Positions 7,537 to 17,934 are shown, counted from the first letter of the stretch. The stretch: 64,000 nucleotides of DNA from CAVUDO01 sp963740255 (GCA_963740255.1 CAVUDO010000002.1:1178001-1242000); one strand, 5' to 3'. Numbers and translations are program-made. The notes: generated by a model from the letters alone, not told the origin.

Positions 7537-10500
7537 CTACGCGGGCTCGGCCTCGCGGAGTCGTTGGCTGATCACCTGGGTGATGCCGTCACCGCGCATG
7601 CTGACCCCGTAGAGCGCGTCGGCGATCTCCATGGTCCGCTTCTGGTGGGTGATCACGATCAGCTGGCTGGACTCCTGGAGCTGTTCGAGCAGGCGGAGCA
7701 GCCGGCCGAGGTTGACGTCGTCGAGGGCGGCCTCCACCTCGTCGAGCACGTAGAACGGCGACGGTCGGGCGCGGAAGATCGCCACCAGCAGCGCCACCGC
7801 GGTCAGCGACCGCTCGCCGCCCGACAGCAGCGAGAGCCGCTTGATCTTCTTCCCCGGCGGCCGGGCCTCCACCTCGATGCCGGTGGCCAGCATGTCGTCC
7901 GGCTCGGTGAGCACCAGCCGGCCCGCGCCCCCCGGGAACAGCGTCGCGAACACGATCTCGAACTCGCGGGCGGTGTCGTGGAAGGCGCTCTCGAACACGT
8001 CGTGGATCCGCTCGTCCACCTCCCTGACCACGATCAGCAGGTCACGGCGGGTGGCCTTGAGGTCTTCCAACTGGGTGGAGAGGAACTTGAAGCGCTCCTC
8101 CAGCGCGGCGAACTCCTCCAGTGCCAGCGGATTGACCTTGCCGAGCAGGTGCAGGTCGCGCTCGGCCCGGGCGGCGCGCTTCTCCTGGGTCGGCCGGTGG
8201 TAGGGCAGCGGCGGCGGCACCGTCTCCCCGGCGGCCTCGGCGGCGGCCAGCTCACCCAGCGACGGCGGCACCGGCACCTGCGGCCCGTACTCGCTCTGCA
8301 GCGTCTCGACGTCGATGGCGAAGTCGTCCGCGGCCTTGGCCTCGATCTGCTCGATCCGCAGGCGCTGCTCGGCGCGGGCCACCTCGTCGCGGTGCACGAC
8401 GTCGGTGAGCCGGTCCAGTTCGGCCGAACGCTCCCGGATCTGGCCGCGCAGGCCGGTGAGCTCGGCCTCGCGGCTGACCCGGGCCTGCTGCACCGCGTCC
8501 CGCTCGGCTGCCGCGGCCAGCAGCGACACCTCGATCCGGCCCAACGCCGCGGACGCTCCCACGGACACCGCGCGGGAGACCGTGGCTCCCCGCGCCCGGG
8601 CCGTCCGGGCCGCCTCGGCGCGGGCCCGTGCCTCCCGCTCGCCCGCCGCGGCGCGTTCGAGCGACTCGGCCCGCCCGCCGAGGTTGCGCACCCGCTCCTC
8701 GGCCGTGCGGACGGCGAGCCGGATCTCCATCTCGTTCTGCCGGGCCTGGCTGGCCGCGGCCTGGGCGTCGTCGTACGCGGTGCTGGACGGCTCGTCGTCC
8801 AGGGGGGCCGCCTCGGCCGCCGACAGGCGTTCCTCCAGCGCGAGCAGCGCGTCGAGATCCTGGTCGCGCGCCGTCTCGGCCTTCTGCCGCTGGGCCAGCA
8901 GCCGGTCGGCCTCCGCGTGAGCGGAGCGGGCGGCGGTACCGAGCTGACCGAGCGTCTCGGCCACCGCGCTCAACTGCGCGTCCGACTCGTTCAGCGCCGA
9001 GAGGGCCGCCTCGACGTCGAGTTCGCGGGCCGATACGATCTCGCGGGCCTCGACCAGCTGCACCGTGGCCTGCTGGGCGCGCTGTTCGGCGTCCAGGCGC
9101 CGCGACCTGGCCTCGTCGACCGCGGCCTGGACCTCGATCGTGCTCGGCGCGCTCGCCGAGCCGCCGATCATCCAGCCGGCGCCGACCAGGTCCCCGTCGG
9201 GCGTGACCGCCCGCAGCTCCGGGTGCGCGGCGACCACGGCCCGGCCGGCGTCCAGGCCGCGGACGACCGCCACCCGGTCGAGCGCCCGGGCCAGTGCCGG
9301 CCGCAGGGCTTCCGGGGCCCGCACCACGTCCAGCGCCCAGCCCGCACCGTGCGGCAACGCCGGCCACCCGTCCCGGTCCGCCGGGAGCGGGGCGCCACCC
9401 ACCAGGACACCGGCCCGGCCGGCGTCGTCGGCCTTCAGCAGGGCCAGGCCGGCCGCGGCGTCGGCCGCCGACGAGACCGCCACCGCGTCGGCGAGCGCAC
9501 CGAGGGCGGCGGCGAGCGCGGCCTCCCACCCCGGTTCGACCGTGAGCAGCGCGGCCACGCTGCCGAGCACCCCGGGCAGCCGGTCGCCGGCCGCGAGCAG
9601 AGCGCCGGCACCGTCCTTGCGGGTCAGGCCCATCGCCAGGGCTTCTTCGCGGGCCTGCCACTCGCTGGCCTGGCGCTCGGCGGAGCGTTCGAGCTCGACC
9701 AGCTCGCGCACCCGGTTGAGGGCGACCTGGTGGGCCTCGGTGGTGGCGACGTGCCGCTGGTCGAGGCTCACCTCACCCTGGTCGAGACCTTCGACGTCCC
9801 CCTGCAGGGCCTGGAACTCCTGCTCGGCGCCGGCGGCCCGGTCCCGGGCCTCGGCTCCGGCCGCGGTCAGGCGCTCGATCTCCTCGGTGGCGGCGGCCGT
9901 GCGGCTGCGGGCGGCGTTGACCTGTCCGGCGAGACGGGCCAGGCCCTCACGCCGGTCGGCGACCGCCTTCACCGCGGCGACCAGAGCCTTCTCGGCCTCG
10001 TGGGCATGCCGTTCGGCGTCCGAACGGGTGGTGACCGCCTCGGCGAGGCGGGTCCGGTCGCCGTCCAGGGCTGCGGTCAGCTCGGCGTGCTGGGCCCGGA
10101 TCGTCGCCGCCTCGCGGTCGAGCGCCTCGGGGTCGCGGCTCGGGCGGGTGTCCTCGGGCTCGGCGGAGAGGAAGCGCACCCGCTCGTCGGCCAGCTGGGC
10201 CAGGCCGCGGAAGCGTTCCTGCAGGGCGGAAAGCCGGTACCAGGTCTCCTGGGAGCGGGCCAGCACCGGCGCGTCGGCGGCCAGCAGCTCGTCCAGTTCG
10301 GCCTCGCGGGCGCGGGCGGTGGCCAGCTGCGCCTCCACCTCGGTGCGCCGGGCCCGGGCGCCGGCCTCGTCGGCGATGTCGCGGTCGAGTTCCCCGCGCA
10401 GCGACACCATGTCCTCGGCGAGCAGCCGCAGCCGGGAGTCGCGCAGGTCGGCCTGGATGGTCGCGGCCCGGCGGGCCACCTCGGCCTGTTTGCCCAGCGG

Positions 10501-11107
10501 CTTGAGCTGGCGCCGGAGCTCGGCCGTGAGGTCGGTGAGCCGGGTGAGGTTGGCCTGCATCGCCTCCAGCTTCCGCAGCGCCTTCTCCTTGCGCTTGCGG
10601 TGCTTGAGGACGCCGGCCGCCTCCTCGATGAAGCCGCGCCGGTCCTCCGGGCGGGCCTGCAGAACGCTGTCGAGCTGGCCCTGCCCGACGATGACGTGCA
10701 TCTCGCGGCCGATGCCGGAGTCGCTGAGCAGCTCCTGGATGTCGAGCAGGCGGCAGGAGTCGCCGTTGATCTCGTACTCGGAGTCACCGGAGCGGAAGAG
10801 CCGCCGGGTGATCGACACCTCGGCGTACTCGATCGGCAGCGAGCCGTCGTGGTTGTCGATGGTGAGGGTCACCTCGGCCCGGCCGAGCGGGGCGGCCGGC
10901 GGTGCCGGCGAAGATGACGTCCTCCATCTTGCCGCCGCGCAGCGCCTTGGCGCCCTGCTCGCCCAGGACCCACGAGATCGCGTCGACGACGTTGGACTTG
11001 CCCGAGCCGTTGGGACCCACCACACAGGTGATCCCGGGCTCGAAACGCAGGGTCGTCGCCGAGGCGAAGGACTTGAAGCCCCGAAGCGTCAGGCTCTTGA
11101 GGTGCAC
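7537..11107 (-). CDS. smc: Chromosome segregation ATPase SMC, broken by a frameshift near the N-terminus
   Basis: Two frames make one protein of about 1,190 residues. The first starts at GTG 11107 with HLKSLTLRGFKSF and the Walker A loop GPNGSGKSN. The second, from about 10,900 down, holds the long coiled coils, the hinge near residues 510-660, the signature LSGGERSLTA and Walker B FYVLDEVEAALDD. Reading shifts near 10,889-10,902, just after MEDVIFAGT. The orthologous text continues GRxPLGRAEV, so two bases look lost from a C run, or one gained. SMC condenses and orients chromosomes with ScpA/ScpB. An assembly error seems likelier than a true lesion. Confidence 0.9.
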
Positions 11108-11312
11108 GGGTCTCCGGCGGGTCTGGTGCGCGAACTCCGGGGCCTGTCGCCGTCCGGAACGTCCGGATGCGAAGGCCGAACCGACCATACCTCTCCTACG
11201 GCCGGAGGCCGCGCACCCCAGCACCGGAGGACGCCGGCCGTGTCGGCGTCAGGACGTGTCGGACCCGCGCTGGCCTGGGCTTATGCCGTCACCGGAGGCG
11301 TTCCCGGCGGGC

Positions 11313-11516
11313 TCAGGTGAGTGCGGGCTCTTCGATCGTCAGTCGGTGCAGGTCGGCCTCGCTGGCGGCCATACCGGCCAGCAGCCGGTCGTTGTCGGCC
11401 CGCAGCCGCGCCACCTCGAATTCGAGCGCCTGGACCTTGCTGCGCAGGCGCTGTACCTCGTCGCGCATGCGTACGTCGGCGCCGTTGCCGACATGGCCGA
11501 AGAGGGCCTTCGCCAT
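11313..11516 (-). CDS. Small conserved-type coiled-coil protein upstream of smc
   Basis: 67 residues from ATG 11516, which has an AAGGAG site 9 bases upstream. N-terminus MAKALFGHVG, then heptad-rich helix (RMRDEVQRLRSKVQALEFEV) ending in a short acidic tail. No domain recognised. It lies between smc and acyP on the same strand, 205 bases before smc. A regulator or structural protein is possible; function unknown. Confidence 0.7.
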   Translation of the reverse strand: MAKALFGHVGNGADVRMRDEVQRLRSKVQALEFEVARLRADNDRLLAGMAASEADLHRLTIEEPALT

Positions 11517-11718
11517 TGGTGTCACTCCTTGTATGGGCGTCTCGCGCCGTATCTGGCCCACGGTGGACGCGCGATTGCGGCCCGGGAAAGCCGGGCGGCG
11601 TCAACTGCATGGTCGCGCGGTTCCACGACGGTGGTCGAGACCCAGCCTACGCGCCTGACGAGGCCCTGGTCACGCCCGTGCCCGCACTTTTCGTCAGAAT
11701 GTGTCACACGGCGATTTC

Positions 11719-12006
11719 TTATCTTTCCGTGAAACTGGACAGGTCGCCCTTTGCGGGCGTGAAACCGTCGACCACGGCGTCCACCCGGCCGGGTGCGCGG
11801 CCGCTCCGCAGCGCGGCGAGCAGCGTGTCACAACAGCGCTCGGACCCCTCGGCGACGACCTCGACCCGGCCGTCCGGTGTGTTGCGGGCCCACCCCACCA
11901 GGCCCAGTTCCAGTGCCCGGCTGCGGACCCACCAGCGGAACCCGACCCCCTGGACATGTCCGTGGACCCAGGCCGTGAGCCGGACCGGATCGCCCTCGGT
12001 GCGCAC
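11719..12006 (-). CDS. acyP: Acylphosphatase
   Basis: 95 residues, GTG start. Acylphosphatase fold with the phosphate-binding loop GHVQGVGFRWW (catalytic Arg in GFR) and GWARNTPDGRVEV (catalytic Asn). Hydrolyses acyl phosphates. It is at the usual length for the family (about 90). Its 3' end is 201 bases from the small coiled-coil gene; acyP near smc is common in actinobacteria. Confidence 0.93.
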   Translation of the reverse strand: MRTEGDPVRLTAWVHGHVQGVGFRWWVRSRALELGLVGWARNTPDGRVEVVAEGSERCCDTLLAALRSGRAPGRVDAVVDGFTPAKGDLSSFTER

Positions 12007-12227
12007 GCCGGAACTCTAGACCGCTGGTTCGGGTTCCTTAAGTCTTCGCTGCACCCTGGCCTGCGACGGCGGGTTCCTCCCTAGACTCGGGCCAGGTTCG
12101 GCCCCGCCGCGGACGGGTGGCGGACGGGGGCGGAGCCGGGCCGCACATGCGCGTCACCGACCGAGCGGGGAGAGGACGGACGGACGAACCCTCCCAAGCC
12201 CGTGACGACCACGATCGGAGGCCAGCG

Positions 12228-12890
12228 ATGACCTTCGGCCGCCGGGCGGTGCTCGTGCTGGCGTTGCTGGCGCTCTTCGTGTTCGTCTCCTGGATGCCCT
12301 GGCGCGCGTCGCAGTCCGAGGACCGCGACACGCTGCAGGCGGTGAGCGCTCCCGCCCTCAACGACGCCACCGCGCCGCACGACTCGTGGCGGGCGACCCT
12401 GCCAGGCGCATCGGCCACGTCGCCGGTCGCACCCGGCGCACCCGGGGTCACCCGCTCCCCCGGCATCCTCCCGCGCCGGGCCGCGAGCCCTCGCCTCTCG
12501 AACGCGGACGCCGGCGCGAACGCCGCGGTCGTCACACTGGTGAACGCGGCCCGCCGGAAGGCGGGCTGTGCCGCCGTGCACACCGACGTCCGGCTGGACA
12601 CGGCCGCCCGCGGGCACAGCGTCGACATGGTCCGCCGCGGCTACTTCGCGCACAACACGCCCGAAGGCGCGACGCCGTGGGACCGGGCCCGCGCCGCCGG
12701 CTACCCGCAGCCGACCGGGGAGAACATCGCGATGGGGTACCCGGACGCCGAAGCCGTGATGAACGGCTGGATGGACAGCCCCGGCCACCGGCGCAACATC
12801 CTCAACTGTGCGTCCCATGCCATCGGCGTGGGGCTGGCCCGCGACCGCGCCGGCACCGTCTACTGGACCCAGATGTTCGGCGCGGTCTGA
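12228..12890 (+). CDS. Secreted or anchored CAP-domain (SCP-like) protein
   Basis: 220 residues; start chosen at ATG 12228 because GGAG precedes it and the next residues form a membrane anchor (AVLVLALLALFVFV). A Ser/Pro/Ala linker is followed by a CAP domain: VVTLVNAARRKAGC, YFAHNTPEG, GENIAMGY and GWMDSPGHRRNILN, with the family's His and Glu residues present. Bacterial CAP proteins act outside the cell, often at the wall; substrate unknown. Confidence 0.88.
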   Translation: MTFGRRAVLVLALLALFVFVSWMPWRASQSEDRDTLQAVSAPALNDATAPHDSWRATLPGASATSPVAPGAPGVTRSPGILPRRAASPRLSNADAGANAAVVTLVNAARRKAGCAAVHTDVRLDTAARGHSVDMVRRGYFAHNTPEGATPWDRARAAGYPQPTGENIAMGYPDAEAVMNGWMDSPGHRRNILNCASHAIGVGLARDRAGTVYWTQMFGAV

Positions 12891-13003
12891 CCGCTGCGGG
12901 AGCGTCCCGGACCGCGCCGGCGACGCGACCTAGGACCAAGGTCGCAGGCGCGGGGTGACCAGCGCCCGATCCGCCTGCCACCGGCCGGCGGCAGGGTCGA
13001 AGC

Positions 13004-13687
13004 ATGCCTACCGCGATCCTCACCGGAGCGTCCCGCGGCCTCGGCCGGGCGCTCGCCACGCACCTCTCCGCCGACGCGTGGCGGCTCGTCGTCGACGCCC
13101 GCACCGAGGAGGAGCTGCGGAAAGCCGCCGCAGCCTGGCCCGACGCCGCCGTCCTGCCCGGCGACCTCACCGACCCCGCCCACCGCCGTGAGCTGGTCGC
13201 CGCCGCTGGCGGGCGCCTCGACCTGCTCGTTCTGAACGCCTCCTCGCTCGGCCAGACCCCGCTGCCGCCGCTGGCCTGCTACGACCTCGACGCCCTCCGG
13301 CGGGTGCTCGAGGTGAACACCGTCGCGGCGCTCGGGCTGGTGCAGCTCGGGCTGCCGGGACTGCGCGCGAGCGGCGGGAGGGTGGTCGCCGTGAGCAGCG
13401 ACGCCAGCGTGGAGGGCTACCCGGGCTGGGGCGGCTACGGCGCCAGCAAGGCCGCCCTGGACCAGCTCGCCCGGGTGCTCGCCACGGAGGAGCCCGACCT
13501 GCGCGTCTACGCGTTCGACCCCGGCGACATGCGCACCCGGATGCACGCCGACGCCTTCCCCGGCAAGGACGTCAGTGACCGCCCGGAGCCGGAGTCGGTG
13601 GTGCCGGCGCTGCGGCGCCTGGTGGACGGTGACCTGCCCAGCGGCCGGTACACGTCCGCGGGCCTGCGCGAGGGCACCCACCCGTGA
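13004..13687 (+). CDS. Short-chain dehydrogenase/reductase
   Basis: 227 residues. Classical SDR: cofactor loop TGASRGLGRAL (7-17), LNAS at about 78, catalytic Ser in VAVSSDAS and YGASKAALDQ (YxxxK). NAD(P)-dependent oxidoreductase; substrate unknown. Its stop overlaps the QueA-like gene (GTGA), so the two are coupled. Confidence 0.88.
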   Translation: MPTAILTGASRGLGRALATHLSADAWRLVVDARTEEELRKAAAAWPDAAVLPGDLTDPAHRRELVAAAGGRLDLLVLNASSLGQTPLPPLACYDLDALRRVLEVNTVAALGLVQLGLPGLRASGGRVVAVSSDASVEGYPGWGGYGASKAALDQLARVLATEEPDLRVYAFDPGDMRTRMHADAFPGKDVSDRPEPESVVPALRRLVDGDLPSGRYTSAGLREGTHP

Positions 13688-14868
13688 CCGCCCCCGCGAC
13701 CCCGGCAACCACCGCTGCCGGGACCACGGCGGTCTGCGCCGAGCCGGTGCCGGCGCTGCCCGAGGCCACGATCGCCACCGCGCCGCCGGAGGCCCGGGGC
13801 CTGAAGCGGGACGGCGTCCGGATGCTGGTGGCGACGCCCGACGGGCTGCGCCACCGTCTCGCCCGGCACCTGCCGAACGTGCTGCGGCCCGGCGACGTGC
13901 TGGTGGTGAACGCCTCCGACACCCTGGCCGCCGCGCTGCCGGGTGTGACCGCGGACGGCGAGCGGGTCGAGGTGCACCTGTCCACGCTGGATCCCGCCGG
14001 CGGCGACGGCTACCAGGAGGCGCTGCGGGCCACGCCCACCCGGTGGGTGGTCGAGGTCCGGGACCGGGCCGGGTTCGGCGGTGCGCCGTCCCACGCGGAT
14101 CGGGCCGGCACCGAGATCCGGCTCGCCGGCGGTGGCCTGGTCCGGGTCGCGGCCGGCTACCCCGACGGCACCATCCGGCCCCGGCTGTGGCGGGCCGAGG
14201 TGCGGACGCCGACGCCGCTGTCGGACTGGCTGGCCGCCCACGGCGAGCCCATCCGGTACTCCTACGTCACCGCGCCGTGGCCCCTCTCGGCCTACCGGAC
14301 GACCCATGCCGACGCTCCCGGCAGCGCCGAGATGCCGAGCGCGGGACGGGCGCTCAGCACGCGCGTGTTCCGCCGGCTGCGGGCGCGCGGCGTCGAAGTG
14401 GCCCGGCTCGTGCTGCACTGCGGGGTGTCGTCGCTGGAGGCCGGCGACCCGCCGTACCCGGAGTGGTACGAGGTGCCGCCGTCGACCGCCGCCACGGTCA
14501 CCGCGGCCCGCCGGGACGGCCGCCGGGTGATCGCGGCGGGCACCACCGTGGTCCGGGCGCTGGAGTCGGCGGTGGGCGCCGGCGGCCTGGGCGGCACGGT
14601 CGAGGCGCGGCGGGGCTGGACGGACGTGGTCGTCACGCCGGAGCGGGGGGTCCACACCGTGGACGGCCTGCTCACCGGCTGGCACGAGCCGGCCGCGTCG
14701 CACCTGCAGATGCTGCGCGCGGTGGCGGGGTGCGCGCTGCTCCAGGCGTCCTACCAGGAGGCGGCCCGGACCGGTTACCGCTGGCACGAGTTCGGCGACC
14801 TGCACCTGATCCTTCCCGGTGACCGGCCCGGTGGCCGGGCCCGGATCCCGCGAGCGGCGGGAAGGTGA
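13684..14868 (+). CDS. QueA-like S-adenosylmethionine:tRNA ribosyltransferase-isomerase family protein
   Basis: 394 residues from GTG 13684. The N-terminal part aligns with QueA strands (GDVLVVNASDTLAAALPG), and the centre keeps the family segment RYSYVTAPWPLSAYRT and the loop HCGVSSLEAGD. No other queuosine genes are nearby, and QueA paralogues of this type occur in actinobacteria beside SDR genes. It may act on a different substrate from canonical QueA; activity unproven. Confidence 0.8.
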   Translation: MTAPATPATTAAGTTAVCAEPVPALPEATIATAPPEARGLKRDGVRMLVATPDGLRHRLARHLPNVLRPGDVLVVNASDTLAAALPGVTADGERVEVHLSTLDPAGGDGYQEALRATPTRWVVEVRDRAGFGGAPSHADRAGTEIRLAGGGLVRVAAGYPDGTIRPRLWRAEVRTPTPLSDWLAAHGEPIRYSYVTAPWPLSAYRTTHADAPGSAEMPSAGRALSTRVFRRLRARGVEVARLVLHCGVSSLEAGDPPYPEWYEVPPSTAATVTAARRDGRRVIAAGTTVVRALESAVGAGGLGGTVEARRGWTDVVVTPERGVHTVDGLLTGWHEPAASHLQMLRAVAGCALLQASYQEAARTGYRWHEFGDLHLILPGDRPGGRARIPRAAGR

Positions 14869-15010
14869 CCCACCCGGCCGACGCCTGGCCGCTGGCTCGG
14901 GCCACGGCCTGGGAGCAGCGCGAGTACTGGCGTTCGACGGACGGCGTTGCCGCCGCGCGGCAACCCGGCGGGGGCCGCCGAGCGGTGCTCGGGCGCCGAC
15001 CGGTGGCACG

Positions 15011-16195
15011 ATGAACCCGATGACCGATGACGTGCCCGCGCTCCGCCGCCTGCTCGACGTCACGCTGGCGCTGGGAGCCGAGCGGAGTACCGAGGCGGCG
15101 ATGCGCACCGTGCTGGAGGCGGCGCGCGACCTCGCCGACGCCCGTTACGCCGCGATCGGCGTCCCCGACGGCGACGGCGGCTTCGCGCTGTTCCTCACCA
15201 GCGGCGTCGACGCCCAGACCTGGGACCTGATCGGCGCGCTCCCCCGCACCCACGGCATCCTCGGCGCGCTGCTGTGCGACCCCGAGCCGATCCGGCTGGC
15301 CGACATCACCCTGGACCCACGGTTCGGCTGGTATCCCCGGCACCACCCGCCGATGCGCTCCTTCCTGGGCGTGCCGATCATCGCGGGCGGGGAGATCCTG
15401 GCCGAGCTCTACCTCGCCGAGAAGGCCGCCGGGGTGCCGTTCACCGAATCCGACCAGCGGCTGATGGAGATGCTCGCGGCCCACGCCGCGCTGGCCGTGG
15501 TGAACGCGCGGCTGCACGAACGGGGCCGGGAGCTCTCGATCGTCTCCGAACGCACCCGGATCGCCCGCGACCTGCACGACTCGGTGACCCAGACCCTGTT
15601 CAGCCTGACGCTGGTCGCCGAGTCCGCCGCGACGCTGGCCGCCGGCCCGCTCGCCGGTAGGTCGGCGACGCCGGCTACCGCCCCGGTTGCCGACTCGCGG
15701 CTGACGACGCAGCTCGACCAGGTGCGCGAACTGAGCCGGACGGCGCTGGAGGAGATGCGCGGCCTGGTGGACACCCTGCGCGGCGACGACGGCGAGTGGG
15801 AGGGGCTCGACATCGCACTGCGCAAGCGGGTCGACCTGCTCCGGGCGGTGCACGACGTCCCGATCGACCTCGACATCCGCGGCCCGCTCCCCCGGACGAC
15901 AGAGGCGCCGAACCGGGAGGTGCTCAAGATCGCCAACGAGGCGCTCGCGAACGCCCTGCAACACGCCGGAGCCACCCAGATCCAGGTGTCGCTCACGGCC
16001 GGCAACGGCTGGCTCCGTCTGGGGGTGGCCGACGACGGGACCGGGTTCGACCTGGTCCAGACCGTCCGCCACTCGCGCCGGCTCGGACTGGTGAGCATGC
16101 GCGAGCGAGCCGAGGCGCTCGGCGGCACGCTCCGGGTGGACACCGCGGCCGGCGCCGGCACCCGCGTCACCTGGGAGGTGCCGCTTGGCCGTTGA
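15011..16195 (+). CDS. GAF-domain sensor histidine kinase (NarL-type partner)
   Basis: 394 residues from ATG 15011 (ATG 15020 is an alternative). A GAF domain spans about 20-170, HisKA_3 follows with RIARDLHDSVTQ (phospho-His at about 189), then HATPase_c with NEALANALQHA and DDGTGFD. No membrane helix, so a cytoplasmic sensor, perhaps of a small ligand or redox state through GAF. Overlaps the response regulator by 11 bases. Confidence 0.92.
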   Translation: MNPMTDDVPALRRLLDVTLALGAERSTEAAMRTVLEAARDLADARYAAIGVPDGDGGFALFLTSGVDAQTWDLIGALPRTHGILGALLCDPEPIRLADITLDPRFGWYPRHHPPMRSFLGVPIIAGGEILAELYLAEKAAGVPFTESDQRLMEMLAAHAALAVVNARLHERGRELSIVSERTRIARDLHDSVTQTLFSLTLVAESAATLAAGPLAGRSATPATAPVADSRLTTQLDQVRELSRTALEEMRGLVDTLRGDDGEWEGLDIALRKRVDLLRAVHDVPIDLDIRGPLPRTTEAPNREVLKIANEALANALQHAGATQIQVSLTAGNGWLRLGVADDGTGFDLVQTVRHSRRLGLVSMRERAEALGGTLRVDTAAGAGTRVTWEVPLGR

Positions 16196-16898
16196 GAACT
16201 CCGCCGCCGAGCCCGCCGCCGAGCCCGCTGATGCCGGTGACTCCGCGGCCGCCGGGGAGGTTGCCGCCGACCGGCTCCGCCTGCTGCTCGTCGACGACCA
16301 CGAGCTGGTCCGGGCCGGGCTGCGCACGTTCCTCGAGCTGCAGTCCGACATGGAGGTGGTGGGCGAGGCGGCCACCGCCGAGCGCGCGCTCGCGCTGGTC
16401 GGCTCGGTGGCGCCGGACATCGTCCTGATGGACCTGATGCTGCCCGGTATGTCCGGTGTGGAGGCTGTCCGCCGGCTGCAGCGCGACCATCCGGACGTGA
16501 AGGTGGTCGTGCTCACGTCGTACGCCGGCCAGGAGTCGGTGCTGGCCGCGGTACGGGCGGGCGTGGCCGGCTACCTGCTCAAGGACGTGGGACCAACCGA
16601 GCTGGCCGATGCGCTGCGCGCCGCCCACGCCGGCCAGGCCCGGCTGCACCCAAGGGTGGCGGCCACCGTCATGCAGTCGGTGGTGGACACCGCCCGCGAT
16701 GTGCTCACCCCGCGCGAGCACGAGGTGCTCCGACTGGTGGCCCGGGGGCTGTCCAACCGCCTCATCGCCCGCGAGCTGGCGCTCTCGGAGAAGACCGTGA
16801 AGACGCACGTCAGTGCGGTGCTGGCCAAGCTCGGCGTGCTCGACCGCACCCAGGCCGCCCTGTACGCCGTTCGCGCCGGCCTCGTCGAGGACCTCTGA
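16185..16898 (+). CDS. NarL/LuxR-family response regulator
   Basis: 237 residues from a TTG at 16185, supported by GGGAGG 7 bases upstream. Receiver domain has LLLVDDHELVRAG, phospho-acceptor D83 (VLMDLMLPG) and a conserved Lys (YLLKDVG). The C-terminal LuxR helix-turn-helix is LTPREHEVLRLVARGLSNRLIA. Partner of the overlapping kinase; targets unknown. Its stop codon is the first three bases of the 15-bp tandem array. Confidence 0.93.
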   Translation: MAVENSAAEPAAEPADAGDSAAAGEVAADRLRLLLVDDHELVRAGLRTFLELQSDMEVVGEAATAERALALVGSVAPDIVLMDLMLPGMSGVEAVRRLQRDHPDVKVVVLTSYAGQESVLAAVRAGVAGYLLKDVGPTELADALRAAHAGQARLHPRVAATVMQSVVDTARDVLTPREHEVLRLVARGLSNRLIARELALSEKTVKTHVSAVLAKLGVLDRTQAALYAVRAGLVEDL

Positions 16899-17057
16899 CG
16901 CCCGGACTCATGACGCCCGGACTCATGACGCCCGGACTCATGACGCCCGGACTCATGACGCCCGGACTCATGACGCCCGGACTCATGACGCCCGGACTCA
17001 TGACGCCCGGACTCATGACGCCCGGACTCATGACGCCCGGACTCATGACGCCCGGAC
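16896..17057. repeat. Tandem array of a 15-bp unit (10 exact copies plus 12 bases)
   Basis: The unit TGACGCCCGGACTCA repeats without change from 16896 to 17045, then a partial copy follows. It begins exactly at the response-regulator stop and ends 13 bases before the mutM stop, filling the space between convergent genes. Both strands stay open (MTPGL repeats one way, MSPGV the other), but no upstream start or ribosome site suggests translation. Copy number should vary between strains. Confidence 0.95.
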
Positions 17058-17070
17058 CTGCAGCCCGGTC

Positions 17071-17931
17071 TCACCAGCGGGCGCGGCGGGGGCGGGGCTG
17101 GCAGCGCGGGCAGCTGAACGACGAACGGTTCATGAACTCGTCGCGCCGGATCGGCGTGCCGCAGCGAGAGCAGGGCTGCCCCTCCTGGCCGTACGCCTCC
17201 AGCGACCGGTCGAAGTAGCCGCTCTCGCCGTTGACGTTCACGTACAACGCGTCGAAGGAGGTGCCGCCCACCTCGAGCGCGGCGGTCATCACCGCACGGA
17301 CGGCGGCCAGCAGCCGGGTCAGGTCGGGCCCGGTGAGCGTCTCGGTGGGACGCGCGTAGTGCAGCTTCGCCCCCCACAGCGCCTCGTCGGCGTAGATGTT
17401 GCCCACGCCCGAGACCAGCGTCTGGTCGAGCAGCGCCCGCTTCACGCCCGTCCTGCGACGCCGGACGGCTCGGGCGAAGGCGGCAGCGTCGAAATCGGGG
17501 TCGAGCGGGTCCCGCGCGATGTGGGCGATCGCGCGGGGCACGCCGTCGGCCGCGGCGTCCGGCTCCACCGACAGGCCGCCGAACGTCCGCTGGTCGACGA
17601 ACCGCAGGTCCGGTCCGTCGTCGTCGAAGGCGAACCGCACCCGCAGGTGCGTTTCGACCGGCGCGGCGGAGGGGCGCAGCAGCATCTGGCCACTCATCCC
17701 GAGGTGGCCGATCAGCGCGTCGCCGGAATCCAGCGGCAACCACAGGTACTTCCCGCGCCGGTGCGCGGCCAGTACCGTCCGGCCGACCAGCAGCTCGGTG
17801 AAGTGGGTGGCACCGGGCTGGTGGCGCCGCACCGCCCGGTCGTTCAGCACGGCCACCGACCCGATCCGGCGCCCGGCCACCCAGCGGGCCAGCCCGCGCC
17901 GGACGACCTCGACCTCGGGAAGCTCGGGCAC
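17071..17931 (-). CDS. mutM: Formamidopyrimidine-DNA glycosylase
   Basis: 286 residues from GTG 17931. N-terminus PELPEVE supplies the catalytic Pro and Glu; K61 lies in RGKYLWLPL; the H2TH region contains LVSGVGNIYADEALW; the C-terminal zinc finger is CSRCGTP...CPRC. Removes 8-oxoguanine and ring-opened purines in base-excision repair. Start is 3 bases after the rnc stop, within the rnc-mutM operon common in actinobacteria. Confidence 0.96.
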   Translation of the reverse strand: MPELPEVEVVRRGLARWVAGRRIGSVAVLNDRAVRRHQPGATHFTELLVGRTVLAAHRRGKYLWLPLDSGDALIGHLGMSGQMLLRPSAAPVETHLRVRFAFDDDGPDLRFVDQRTFGGLSVEPDAAADGVPRAIAHIARDPLDPDFDAAAFARAVRRRRTGVKRALLDQTLVSGVGNIYADEALWGAKLHYARPTETLTGPDLTRLLAAVRAVMTAALEVGGTSFDALYVNVNGESGYFDRSLEAYGQEGQPCSRCGTPIRRDEFMNRSSFSCPRCQPRPRRARW

Positions 17932-17934
17932 GCC

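Noticed and set aside
7564..10917. Open frame of over 1,100 codons on the plus strand opposite smc
   Set aside because: It is antisense to a clearly conserved protein, is low complexity (Gly/Arg/Leu-rich) and has no family motif; very GC-rich coding DNA leaves such shadows open.
16896..17057. Possible CRISPR array
   Set aside because: The 15-bp units are contiguous, with no spacers and no cas genes nearby.
16910..17218. MTPGL-repeat protein encoded by the tandem array
   Set aside because: No ribosome site, no non-repeat domain, and the opposite strand is equally open.
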